Origin: Aeoliella straminimaris
GTDB taxonomy: Bacteria > Planctomycetota > Planctomycetia > Pirellulales > Lacipirellulaceae
Reading direction: 5' to 3'
Length of the DNA: 64,000 nt
Assembly (NCBI RefSeq): GCF_024054565.1
Contig: NZ_JAMXLR010000061.1
Location: 248,001 to 312,000 of the forward strand
Shown piece after piece: positions 55,771 to 64,000 of the stretch. The notes under the pieces are model-generated. The model saw only the letters and a program-made list of their open reading frames with translations, was not told the DNA's origin and did not search any database. Numbering within the stretch: the first letter of the stretch is position 1; each line of letters starts with the position of its first letter. The position numbers were made by a program, and so were the translations under genes.

Positions 55771-56256
55771 GCTTGCGGCCGACCGAACAAAGTGGCACAT
55801 TCTTTCGTAGAACGTGATGACAGAGTGTGCAAGCAGGAAACATAGAGATTCAAGATATCAGAGTTGCCCCGCGGCCTCCGGCACAAGGTCGAGAGCGGTC
55901 GCGGGACGATGGTCCAATCCACAACACCTTACAAGGCATACCAGGGCTGACCTCTGGCGGCGAAGCTAAGACCCACGCCAGCAGGAAGCCATGCGGAGCC
56001 GCCACGAGCGAGAGGTGCTCGCCCCCCAGAGGCGAGCCGATCTGGCAACCACCGTGCGAGAATTGCGGATGCTGTACACCAAACGAGTACTCCCGCCCGC
56101 CCGTGAGTTGCCCCTTGCTGCGGCGCGCCCGCTGCCAGTGAACCTGTCCGTGTTCCACAGCATTGCCCCGTTAGCCGGCCCTATCGTGCTCCGACGATAA
56201 ACCGCAGCAGCAATTCCCCAACACGTGTCAGCTCTGGTCGCCTCAACGAGCGCGGC
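55771..56256. other. 486-bp spacer between ptsH and ptsI
   Basis: Unusually long for a pair that is normally adjacent. Short frames on both strands have no recognisable family. A hairpin with arms GCTCGCC (56017-56023) and GGCGAGC (56031-56037) is present. Could hold a small RNA, an internal promoter or a decayed gene. Confidence 0.4.
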
Positions 56257-57999
56257 ATGCAGCGTTTGCAGGGAATAGCAGTTTCGCCCGGCGTCGCCAT
56301 TGGCGAAGCGATAATCTTCGGCAACGAGGGATTTCGTATCTCTCGCCGGTTCCTGCCGCGCGAAGCTGTTGCGTCCGAGCTTGCCCGACTCGATCAGGCC
56401 ATCGCTGCGGCGGCCAAGGAAATCGACCTCAACCGCCAGCGTGTTGCCGAGCAACTGGGCGACGACTACGCCGCCATCTTCTCGGCTCACCTGCAGATGC
56501 TGCAGGATCGCAAACTGCGCGAAGAACTGGAGCAGATGATCCGCGACCGGCATTATTCGCCGGAATATTCGGTCAGCCGTGCTTTGCGTCGCTATGCCAA
56601 GGTATTCCTGTCGCTCGAAGGCGACACCATGGCCGAACGCGCCAACGACGTGTTCGACATCGAAAAACGACTGCTCCGCCACCTGCTGGGCGAGCGGCGG
56701 GAAGGTCTGGGCGAACTGACCGGCGAAGTGCTGATCCTGGCACACAACCTGACGCCCAGCGAAACGGCCAACCTGAACCCCAATTTCGTCAAAGGCTTCG
56801 TCACCGAAACAGGCGGCCCCGGCAGCCATACGGCCATTGTGGCCGAGGCGCTCGACATCCCGGCCGTGGTCGGCACCGGTCCCTTCCTGACGGAAGTATC
56901 GGGTGGCGAAACACTGATCATCGACGGCGACAACGGGCTGGTGATCCTGCAGCCCGATGAGGAGACGCTCGCCCGCTATCGTCACGAAGTGGACGAGCAC
57001 AAGCAGCTGGCCGCCAAACTCGAGACCCTGCGCGACCTGCCATCGGACACACTGGATGGTCAGCATGTCACCATGTTCGGCAACATCGAGTTCCCTGCCG
57101 AAGTGAAACCTTGCCTGGATCGAGGCGCCGAAGGCATTGGCCTGTACCGCACCGAGTTCCTGTACCTCACTCGCGACGTGCAGCCCAGCGAATCCGATCA
57201 CCTGGCCGCCTATCGCGAAGTGATCGAAGCCCTGGACGGTCGGCCAGTGGTAATGCGGACCCTGGACCTGGGTGCGGACAAGATTCCCAACTTTCCGATG
57301 CCCGACGACGAGCGGAACCCGTTCCTGGGGCTTCGCAGCACCCGGCTGGCGCTGAAGCACGTCGACATGTTCCGCATTCAGTTGCGGGCGATGCTGCGAG
57401 CCACCACGGCGGGTCCGATCAAGATCATGTTCCCGCTGATCACCAATCTGCTGGAATTGCGGCGGGCCAAGATGGTGCTGTCCGACGCGATGGAAGACCT
57501 GGAAGAGGAAGGCATTCCGTTCAGTCGTGATATCGACATTGGCATGATGGTCGAGGTGCCTTCGGCCGTGGTGATGATGGATCACTTCGTCCAGGAAGTC
57601 GACTTTTTCAGCATCGGCACCAACGACCTGATTCAATACGCGCTGGCCGTCGACCGGAGCAACAAGGACGTCGCCTCGCTGTATACGGGCAGCGATCCTT
57701 CCATCCTGCGGCTCATCAAGATGGCGATCGACACCGCTGCGCAGCACGACAAGCCAATCAGCATGTGCGGGCAGATGTGTGGCAATCCAATTTACACGAT
57801 GGTGCTGCTGGGACTTGGACTGCGTACGTTCAGCGTAGTTCCTGCGGCGATCCCCGAAATCAAACGCGTGTGCCGTTCCGTGACCATCCCGCAGTGCGAA
57901 GAGTTCGCAGCCAGGGTGATGTCGCTGGAGAGCGCGCGCGACGTCAAAACCGCGCTTCGCGAAGAGTTGATCAAGATTCTTCCCGACCAGCTGATTTGA
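56257..57999 (+). CDS. ptsI: PTS enzyme I (PEP-protein phosphotransferase)
   Basis: 580 residues. The phospho-His domain has TETGGPGSHTAIVAEAL with H191. The PEP-binding barrel has GAEGIGLYRTEFLYLTRD, VVMRTLDLGADK, the metal-site MVEVPSAVVMMDHF, SIGTNDLIQYALAVDRSN and the terminal SMCGQMCGNP. Starts phosphotransfer from PEP to HPr. With HPr and PtsN but no IIB/IIC permease in the window it is likely a regulatory chain. Normal length; complete. Confidence 0.95.
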   Translation: MQRLQGIAVSPGVAIGEAIIFGNEGFRISRRFLPREAVASELARLDQAIAAAAKEIDLNRQRVAEQLGDDYAAIFSAHLQMLQDRKLREELEQMIRDRHYSPEYSVSRALRRYAKVFLSLEGDTMAERANDVFDIEKRLLRHLLGERREGLGELTGEVLILAHNLTPSETANLNPNFVKGFVTETGGPGSHTAIVAEALDIPAVVGTGPFLTEVSGGETLIIDGDNGLVILQPDEETLARYRHEVDEHKQLAAKLETLRDLPSDTLDGQHVTMFGNIEFPAEVKPCLDRGAEGIGLYRTEFLYLTRDVQPSESDHLAAYREVIEALDGRPVVMRTLDLGADKIPNFPMPDDERNPFLGLRSTRLALKHVDMFRIQLRAMLRATTAGPIKIMFPLITNLLELRRAKMVLSDAMEDLEEEGIPFSRDIDIGMMVEVPSAVVMMDHFVQEVDFFSIGTNDLIQYALAVDRSNKDVASLYTGSDPSILRLIKMAIDTAAQHDKPISMCGQMCGNPIYTMVLLGLGLRTFSVVPAAIPEIKRVCRSVTIPQCEEFAARVMSLESARDVKTALREELIKILPDQLI

Positions 58000-58032
58000 C
58001 GTTGTTCACTTATCCACAAGAGAGACAAACAA

Positions 58033-59865
58033 GTGTCAAGCATGGACTCACCTGCCCCCCAACCCGATATTGAACCCGACGATCCGGGCGGCCTGCGTGC
58101 CGTGGCCGATGATGGCAATGCTCCGCCAAAGCGCCGCCGCCGTCGCACGAAGAAAAAGAAAGTGGCATCCGGTCGGAAGAAAGTAAAATCGGATACCAAA
58201 GAAAAGAAAGCCACGATCAAGCAGGAAATGCTGATCAACGTGGCCCAGCCCGAAGAGTGCCGCATCGGCATTCTGGAAGACGGCGTGCTGGAAGAGCTGT
58301 ACGTCGAACGCAGCAGCCAGGACAACTACGTCGGCAACATCTACAAGGGCAAGATCGTCAACCTGGAACCAAGCATCCAGGCGGCGTTCGTCGACTTCGG
58401 CGTCGGCCGCAACGGCTTCCTGCATATCAGCGATGTGGAGCCGCAGTACTTCCGCCAGGGCGGTTTCGACCCGGACAAACCCATTCAAAACGACGGCACG
58501 CAGATTCCCGACAAGGTGTCGAACGACCTGGATATCGACAGCGATGACGACGATGTCGACGAGTCGGGACCGCGCCCCTCGCGCAACAACAACCGCCGCC
58601 GGGCAGGCGTCCGCCCGCGAGTGAAGCCCCCTATTCAGGACATCTTCCAACGCGGCGACGAAGTGGTCGTGCAAGTGATCAAGGAAGGTATCGGCACCAA
58701 GGGCCCCACCCTGTCGACCTATATCAGCATTCCCGGCCGCTACGTGGTGCTGATGCCGGCACTCGGCCGGATTGGCGTGTCGCGCAAGATCGAAAGCGAC
58801 GATGACCGCCGCCGATTGCGCGACATCCTCCGCGAACTCAATCCGCCGAAGGGCCTGGGATTCATCGTCCGCACTGCAGGCACCGACCGAACCAAGAAAG
58901 AGATCTCCCGCGACCTGGCTTATCTATTGCGGTTGTGGAAGACGATTGTCCGTCGCATCAAGAGCGCCGAAGCGCCGACGGACATCTACGAAGAAAGCGA
59001 CATGATCATCCGCACCATCCGCGATATTTTTACCGCGGATGTGGATGCCATTCACATCGACGAGCCCGCCGCCTACGAACGGGCGAAGGAATTCCTGCAG
59101 ATCGTGATGCCCCGCTACGTCAGCCGGCTGCAGCTGTACGAAGGCCGCGATCCGCTGTTCCACAAGTACAAGATCGACGAAGAGATCGCGCAGATCAATC
59201 AGCGGAAAGTGCCCCTGAAGGGCGGCGGCTCGCTGGTAATCGATCAAACCGAAGCGCTGGTGGCCATCGACGTGAACAGCGGCAGCTTCCGCACCGATGG
59301 CTCGGCCGAAGAGTCGGCCTTCCAACTCAACCAGATTGCCGCCCGCGAAATCGCCCGCCAGTTGCGGCTGCGCGACCTGGGCGGAGTGGTAGTGAACGAC
59401 TTTATCGACATGCGGAAAGATCGTCACCGCCGCATCGTGGAGCGGACGCTGCGCGACGCCGTGAAGCGAGATCGGGCACGCACCAAAATTCTGCGGATCA
59501 GCCCGTTTGGTCTGATCGAGATGACTCGCCAGCGGATTCGCCCAAGTTTGAAGCGGAGCGTCTTCAAGGAGTGCCCCAGTTGCAGCGGCGCCGGTTTGGT
59601 GAAGAGCGCCGAGAGCATGGCCATCGAGGTGGTCCGCAAGCTGATGATGGCTTCGCAGGGGGAGCGCGTGAGCAAGGTGACGGTCTCGGTCGAGGAGGAA
59701 GTGGCCGCCTACCTGAACAACCGCAAACGCCGGGAACTGGCCCAGCTGGAAGACGACTACAAGATGGTGGTCTACGTCAACGGCAGCGAAGGCATCTCGC
59801 CCGAGCATCTGGAGATCGTGTGCGAAGACGAAGCCGGCCGGGTAGTACTGGTCGACGGAGTTTGA
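58033..59865 (+). CDS. ribonuclease E/G
   Basis: 610 residues, GTG start with AAGAGAG 8 bp upstream. A Lys/Arg-rich N-terminal extension (30-60) precedes the S1 domain (about 75-240), which is split by an acidic then Asn/Arg-rich insertion (about 145-200: DLDIDSDDDD, RNNNRRR). The nuclease domain follows, with VAIDVNSGSF and the NDFIDM motif (catalytic Asp pair near 414 and 455). A zinc-link CPSCSGAG (near 514) allows dimerisation. Central RNA-decay endonuclease. Long E. coli-type C-terminal degradosome arm is absent, so RNase E and RNase G cannot be told apart. Start 33 bp after ptsI. Confidence 0.92.
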   Translation: MSSMDSPAPQPDIEPDDPGGLRAVADDGNAPPKRRRRRTKKKKVASGRKKVKSDTKEKKATIKQEMLINVAQPEECRIGILEDGVLEELYVERSSQDNYVGNIYKGKIVNLEPSIQAAFVDFGVGRNGFLHISDVEPQYFRQGGFDPDKPIQNDGTQIPDKVSNDLDIDSDDDDVDESGPRPSRNNNRRRAGVRPRVKPPIQDIFQRGDEVVVQVIKEGIGTKGPTLSTYISIPGRYVVLMPALGRIGVSRKIESDDDRRRLRDILRELNPPKGLGFIVRTAGTDRTKKEISRDLAYLLRLWKTIVRRIKSAEAPTDIYEESDMIIRTIRDIFTADVDAIHIDEPAAYERAKEFLQIVMPRYVSRLQLYEGRDPLFHKYKIDEEIAQINQRKVPLKGGGSLVIDQTEALVAIDVNSGSFRTDGSAEESAFQLNQIAAREIARQLRLRDLGGVVVNDFIDMRKDRHRRIVERTLRDAVKRDRARTKILRISPFGLIEMTRQRIRPSLKRSVFKECPSCSGAGLVKSAESMAIEVVRKLMMASQGERVSKVTVSVEEEVAAYLNNRKRRELAQLEDDYKMVVYVNGSEGISPEHLEIVCEDEAGRVVLVDGV

Positions 59866-59874
59866 ACCACCCGA

Positions 59875-60516
59875 TCAGTACGCCTGCTCCAGAGGGCTGG
59901 CGTGCTGCGCTTCACGCTTCATCCGCGAGGTGGAGATGAAGAGGTGCACGAGCGGCACCAGCATCGCCAGTAAAACCGGAATCACCAACAGGCCGATGCT
60001 GAAGGGGAACGACTCGCCGACGACCAATGCGCCCAGCGTCGACAAGTACAGCAGGCCGAATGGGATCGCCCAGATGACGATCACCAGCAGTCGCGTGAAT
60101 TGCCAGCTCTCCGCGGAGCGGTGCAACGCATAAGCCTGTGCCAGTTGCATCATGGCCGTGCAGAACAGGACCGTGGCCACCAAGGTTACAATGGAGACGA
60201 GTTGCTCGCCCACCGATAGCAATGTGGGCCTTGAGAACACAAAGTGATCCATTAGGGCGATCACGCAGTTGATCATGCTGACGACCAGCACGATCCGCAT
60301 GTAGTCGCGGTACTTGCCGTCGAGGTCGAACTGCTTCAGGCGGTAGACCCCAAAAGTCAACAGCAGCATTCCTAGCAGGTCGTTCAAAATGTCAAACCTC
60401 ACGCCCGAGGTGTGGCCGTTGACGGTAGTCGAATAGCTGAAGGTGAAGTCGAGCACGCAGAGCAGCCCTCCCCAGAAGACCAGGCGAAGCGGCAAAATGG
60501 CTTGAGAGATGGGCAT
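59875..60516 (-). CDS. polytopic membrane protein of unknown function
   Basis: 213 residues with about six hydrophobic helices (LVFWGGLLCVLDFTFSY, ILNDLLGMLLLTFGVY, IVLVVSMINCVIALMDHF, VSIVTLVATVLFCTAM, LLVIVIWAIPFGLLYLS, GLLVIPVLLAMLVPLVHLF). No catalytic motifs or family recognised. Convergent with the RNase E/G gene, ending 10 bp away. Confidence 0.68.
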   Translation of the reverse strand: MPISQAILPLRLVFWGGLLCVLDFTFSYSTTVNGHTSGVRFDILNDLLGMLLLTFGVYRLKQFDLDGKYRDYMRIVLVVSMINCVIALMDHFVFSRPTLLSVGEQLVSIVTLVATVLFCTAMMQLAQAYALHRSAESWQFTRLLVIVIWAIPFGLLYLSTLGALVVGESFPFSIGLLVIPVLLAMLVPLVHLFISTSRMKREAQHASPLEQAY

Positions 60517-60725
60517 TGGGTGTCAAACTCCTGCGCGGCAAGCGATTGATGATTGGCATTCAGCGGCAAAGTGGTATTCGATGGTAAGCCCTAAACATTG
60601 GGGCCATCGGATCGGTTACCATCACCAGCCGGACGCCACGCCGTCCGCGAGCCTGCGGGAAGGCCAGCAGGGCAAGGACCGGTTTAGCCTTGAAACCCGC
60701 CGGATAGGCGGCGTTTCACCCCCTT

Positions 60726-60752
60726 TTGCCCCCCTCGGCAGTCGGTTATACT
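60726..60752 (+). promoter_or_regulatory. candidate rplU promoter
   Basis: TTGCCC (60726-60731) and TATACT (60747-60752) with a 15-bp spacer, 55 bp upstream of the L21 start. Spacer is slightly short, so this is tentative. Confidence 0.4.
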
Positions 60753-60807
60753 TCGGGACTCTCAAATACTCACGATTCACAGCCTCTACAGGCAGGAACC
60801 CTAACCG

Positions 60808-61119
60808 ATGTATGCCATTATCGCCGACGGTGGTCGCCAACTGAAAGTCGAAAAAGGTCAAGAAATCGATCTGGCCTACCGGGACGTTGCCAAGGGCGAA
60901 AAGCTGACCTTTGACCGTGTGCTGGCCATCGGCGGCACCGACGACGTGAAGCTCGGCAGCCCCACCGTCGAGGGCGCCAGCGTGGTAGCCGAGATCGTCG
61001 GCACCACCCAGGGCGAGAAGATTAGCGTGCAAAAGATGCGTCGTCGTAAGAACAGCCGCCGCCGCACGGGCCACCGCGCGATGTTCACCCGCGTGAAGAT
61101 TGCGGAAATCTCCTGCTAG
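60808..61119 (+). CDS. rplU: 50S ribosomal protein L21
   Basis: 103 residues, complete: MYAIIADGGRQLKVEKGQEI, VLAIGGTDDVKLGSP, then the RNA-binding KMRRRKNSRRRTGHRAMFTRVKI. L21 is normally followed by rpmA (L27) in bacteria; here a terminator and then a mechanosensitive-channel gene follow, so L27 is encoded elsewhere. Confidence 0.95.
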   Translation: MYAIIADGGRQLKVEKGQEIDLAYRDVAKGEKLTFDRVLAIGGTDDVKLGSPTVEGASVVAEIVGTTQGEKISVQKMRRRKNSRRRTGHRAMFTRVKIAEISC

Positions 61120-61146
61120 CAGCCGGTACGATATAAGTCATTATCA

Positions 61147-61180
61147 CGCCGCGGTTTGCCTCAAGCGGACCGCGGCGTTT
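61147..61180 (+). terminator. rho-independent terminator after rplU
   Basis: Stem arms CGCCGCGGT (61147-61155) and ACCGCGGCG (61169-61177) with a 13-nt loop and TTT behind. The short T-run makes it moderate, but position 27 bp after the stop fits. Confidence 0.7.
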
Positions 61181-61283
61181 GCATGCGCGGCGATCCGCTG
61201 TAAACGCACCTTTCGCCGCGGTGCGATTTACTTCATGCTGAAGCCTCACGACTCAGTAGCTCAGATAGCCCAGGGACGATGGC

Positions 61284-64000
61284 ATGACTCGGCTAGCGCA
61301 ACGAAGGTTGCTTCTACAGACTCTGTTACTGGTGCTGCTGGCCGGACCAGCGCACGGTCAGCAGTTCCCCACCCAGACTGCGCCGAATCCCTTGCGCAGC
61401 GATTCAGCACCAGCACAGCAATCCACCGCGCCGCAGCAGCAACCAGCGGCAACCAACCAGCAACCAACCGCCCCGGCACAGGCGGCGGCCACAGACCAAT
61501 CCACGCCAGCTGAGTCAGAAGAAGCTTCCGACGAAAGGGATACAACCCCGCCAGATCGCGAGATCTTCACGCCCGAACAGATCGAAGAACGTCTGTCGCG
61601 GATCGACAGCCTGCAATTGTCGGATGCCGAGAAGGGCGACGCGAAAAAGTTCTACCAGGACGCGTTGCAAGCGACCACCGAACTAAAGAAGCAGCAGGAC
61701 GAATTAGCCAAGTGGTCGACCGAGTACACCACAGACAACGACAACGACGAGTCCAAGCCCATCGCCGGCCGTTCCAAGGGTTGGTACGAGCGTGAGTTGG
61801 CCCAGCCGCTCGAGGCGCTCAAGAGCAAGATGCTGGCGCCGTTCGATATCAAGCAAGCCGAGACACCAGCACTGGAAGAAAAGGCCACCGTTTACGAGAC
61901 CGCGGCCAACAAGTGGAGCAAGATTGTCAAAGAGCTGGAGGCGGCGCCAGCCACCCGCAAGAAGTTCCTCAGCAACTATCAGGCAACGCGTCAGGAGCTG
62001 GAGCAACGACTCAACCAGGTGCTCAGCGACCTTTCGGAAATCACCGAAATCACCAACGAGGTAACCAATGCCCGCCGGGTCGCGCTCACGCAGCGGGCCG
62101 CCAAACTGGAGAAGGAAATCAAGGCCCTGGCCGAGAAACGCAAAGCGCTGCTGCTTGGCCAGGAAGCATACGATTTGGAGCTCGAACTGGCCAAGCGCAA
62201 GGCGGACATCTATGCCAAACAACTGGCCGCCGCCCGCAACGAGCTGAGCGAGCGTCGCAAGCAGGCGGCCGATGAGCAGCGGCGGACAGCGGAAGCACAA
62301 GCCGATCGGAACAAGCAACTGATCGCGCGAAATCCCGACTCGCTCGGAGACCTGGCCAAGTTCAACCAAGGACTCACCGAGCAGGTGCAAGACGCCACCA
62401 CCGAGTTGGACAAGGTGCAGCACGAGATCGACGAGGCCAACAGTCGGAACACCAGCCTCACGACAACCTACGATACGTTTGTATCGCGGTTTGGCGATGG
62501 CAGTCTAACTCAGGCCAGCGGCCAGTTGCTCCGCGATCAACGCGCGAAGTTGCCGCGCGAGGCACAGCTTCGCCGCGACGCCACGCAGCGAACGTCGCAG
62601 AAAAACGACGTCGCTTACCGGCAGTATCTGGCCTCGCAACAACTGAGCGAGCTGGAAGACGCCAACAGAGTGGCGGAGAAGATGCTGGCGAACGTTCGGC
62701 CCGAAGACCGCGCTGAAGCGGAACCGGTCATTCGCGAAATGCTCGCCAGCCAGGTCGACTATCTCAAGAACTACAACGCCAACCTGGACAAACTGGAAGA
62801 GAAACTGCAGGAGCTGGTTACGGCCAAGGAGACTCTCCGCAGAAACACAGAAAACCTTCGCGATTTCATTGCGCAGCGTGACTTGTGGATTCGCAGTTGC
62901 CGGCCACTTTGGGCGTCGCAGATCCAGTTGGGCCAACCTCAGTCGATCAGCAACTGGAAGCCGCTGTACTTGAGCCACGGCATCGACGCGATGTTCTGGA
63001 GCCTCAGCCCCGCCAATTGGCGCCAGGCGCTGGTCGACCTTCGCAATGCCGCCTACCGCGAAGCACTGATGGTAGGAATGCTGATCGCCGCCTTTCTGCT
63101 GCTGATCTATTTCCAGCGAAAAGCTCGCAAGCAAATCAAAGAGCTGGGCGTCGAAGCCGCCAAACGCAGTTGCACTGAGTTCTGGCCCTCGCTTCGTACC
63201 CTGTGGCTCACACTGGTGGTTTCGCTGCCCTGGCCGCTGGTGGTGTGGGGCATTGGTTGGATGTTGCGGGGGGCAGTCATCGAGTCGGAATTCACCATCG
63301 CCTTGTCGCAATCCAGCCGCACCGCAGCCTGGATACTGCTGCTGGCAGAGTTCTTTCGACAAAGCTGCCGGAGCGACGGACTGGCCGAGGCACATCTGGG
63401 TTGGCCGCGTTCGGCGCTATTGCAACTGCGACGCTACCTGCGATGGGTGCCAGTGCTGATAGTACCATTGGTATTCTGGTTTGTGGGGCTTGATGCGCAA
63501 GGCACCGAGCCGTTGTGGAGCGAATCGCTGGGGCGGGTGTTGTTCCTGATTGTCATGGCCTACACGACGTTTGCCCTGTGGCGGTTGCTGCTAACCAACA
63601 ACAGCGCTATCTACCAAGCGCTCGATCGCGGCACGGAGAACTGGCTACTGAATATGCACCGGATATGGCGTCCGGCGCTGGTGCTGCTGCCGGTGGCCTT
63701 GGCCATTGTGGCGGCCATGGGCTACTACTATACGGCCGAACAACTGGCCGAACGCTCGCTGCAAACGGCCGCCATGCTGCTGGTGCTGATGATTGCCGGC
63801 GGTCTGTTGCGGCGTTGGGTGCTATTGAATCGTCGTCAACTGGCCCGCGAGCAAGCTCGTCAGCGACGGGCCCATGCCCAGGCGGCAGCCGCCGCCGAGG
63901 GAGAGGATTTGACGGCGGCCATTGAAGTGCCCGAGGACACGGTCGACCTCACGGCTTTGAGCGAAGCGACCCGCAAGCTGCTGCGAGTACTGCTGTTCGT
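61284..64000 (+). CDS. MscK/KefA-type mechanosensitive channel, N-terminal part
   Basis: Open at the window end: 905 codons seen. A signal peptide (RLLLQTLLLVLLAGPAHG) leads to a Gln/Pro/Thr-rich stretch (30-85), then a periplasmic coiled-coil region (about 90-520: GWYERELAQPLEALKSKM, many heptads), then membrane helices from about 590 (MVGMLIAAFLLLIYF, LWLTLVVSLPWPLVVWGIG, WVPVLIVPLVFWFVG, and others). This order matches MscK/KefA; the MscS pore and beta domain should lie beyond the window. Opens under membrane tension to release ions. An AGGGA site precedes the ATG. Confidence 0.82.
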   Translation, partial: MTRLAQRRLLLQTLLLVLLAGPAHGQQFPTQTAPNPLRSDSAPAQQSTAPQQQPAATNQQPTAPAQAAATDQSTPAESEEASDERDTTPPDREIFTPEQIEERLSRIDSLQLSDAEKGDAKKFYQDALQATTELKKQQDELAKWSTEYTTDNDNDESKPIAGRSKGWYERELAQPLEALKSKMLAPFDIKQAETPALEEKATVYETAANKWSKIVKELEAAPATRKKFLSNYQATRQELEQRLNQVLSDLSEITEITNEVTNARRVALTQRAAKLEKEIKALAEKRKALLLGQEAYDLELELAKRKADIYAKQLAAARNELSERRKQAADEQRRTAEAQADRNKQLIARNPDSLGDLAKFNQGLTEQVQDATTELDKVQHEIDEANSRNTSLTTTYDTFVSRFGDGSLTQASGQLLRDQRAKLPREAQLRRDATQRTSQKNDVAYRQYLASQQLSELEDANRVAEKMLANVRPEDRAEAEPVIREMLASQVDYLKNYNANLDKLEEKLQELVTAKETLRRNTENLRDFIAQRDLWIRSCRPLWASQIQLGQPQSISNWKPLYLSHGIDAMFWSLSPANWRQALVDLRNAAYREALMVGMLIAAFLLLIYFQRKARKQIKELGVEAAKRSCTEFWPSLRTLWLTLVVSLPWPLVVWGIGWMLRGAVIESEFTIALSQSSRTAAWILLLAEFFRQSCRSDGLAEAHLGWPRSALLQLRRYLRWVPVLIVPLVFWFVGLDAQGTEPLWSESLGRVLFLIVMAYTTFALWRLLLTNNSAIYQALDRGTENWLLNMHRIWRPALVLLPVALAIVAAMGYYYTAEQLAERSLQTAAMLLVLMIAGGLLRRWVLLNRRQLAREQARQRRAHAQAAAAAEGEDLTAAIEVPEDTVDLTALSEATRKLLRVLLF

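Noticed and set aside
55900..56060. SRP, tmRNA or RNase P RNA in the ptsH-ptsI gap
   Set aside because: I looked for the GGAAG...AGCAGC loop of SRP RNA, the tRNA-like end of tmRNA and the conserved RNase P core; none is present.
55827..56158. Short genes on either strand in the ptsH-ptsI gap
   Set aside because: Both frames are Pro/Arg/Gly/Cys-rich, overlap each other and match no family; kept as a non-coding spacer.
1..64000. CRISPR array, prophage or tRNA gene
   Set aside because: No regularly spaced repeat array, no phage structural or integrase genes, and no cloverleaf with T-loop GGTTCGA-type sequence was recognised by eye.

Overview
The window reads as one piece of chromosome from a planctomycete, most likely of the Pirellulales. 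Pointers: an ECF sigma factor next to a zinc-ribbon Ser/Thr kinase with C-terminal membrane helices, a PEP-CTERM protein, a BlaI repressor paired with an oversized M56 (BlaR1-like) peptidase, a giant secreted protein with the planctomycete LExR-type N-terminal motif and dockerin-like repeats, an HPr/EI/PtsN set with no sugar permease, small RFSLK-type membrane proteins, frequent GTG/TTG starts and many single-gene units on both strands. This is inference from families; no rRNA is present to confirm it.

Layout. 0-5 kb: TAT-type Gfo/Idh/MocA oxidoreductase, secreted SnoaL-like protein, exonuclease plus zinc-ribbon pair. 5-11 kb: rsgA, a 1053-residue globin-coupled sensor/regulator, and a divergent two-gene unit behind a control region with two palindromic repeats. 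11-18 kb: PH-domain membrane protein, a decayed transposase-like stretch, the blaI-M56 operon and an RNase HII-like gene, the last two invaded in frame by dispersed repeats. 18-26.5 kb: sixA, GH18 hydrolase, carotenoid-desaturase-like oxidoreductase, a DUF4365 cassette with two tandem paralogues, gamma-glutamyltransferase, PEP-CTERM protein. 26.5-33.5 kb: C-lobe-only pseudokinase, Na/Pi cotransporter, and an ECF sigma/kinase module bracketed by a 42-bp exact direct repeat. 33.5-39 kb: DAHP synthase, gene remnants, secreted cyanophycinase, a dikinase-type phosphotransferase built like rifampin phosphotransferase. 39-51 kb: CotH/LamG giant, divergent ChbG-like deacetylase, GH95 fucosidase, DUF433 protein, dolichol-phosphate-mannose-type glycosyltransferase, TPR protein. 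51-64 kb: large anchored protein, then hpf-ptsN-ptsH-(486 bp)-ptsI-rne, rplU, and a MscK-type channel cut off by the window end.

How it works together. Signalling dominates: gas sensing (two protoglobin domains), an ECF/kinase pair, a BlaI/M56 proteolytic switch, and a regulatory phosphotransfer chain EI-HPr-PtsN next to hibernation factor and RNase E/G. Extracellular carbohydrate and peptide scavenging is the second theme (GH18, GH95, GGT, cyanophycinase, CotH protein). No phage, CRISPR array, rRNA or tRNA was recognised. The most unusual items are the globin sensor with degenerate phosphotransfer residues, the repeat-bracketed sigma/kinase module, the DUF4365 cassette, the in-frame repeat invasions and the Rph-like phosphotransferase.
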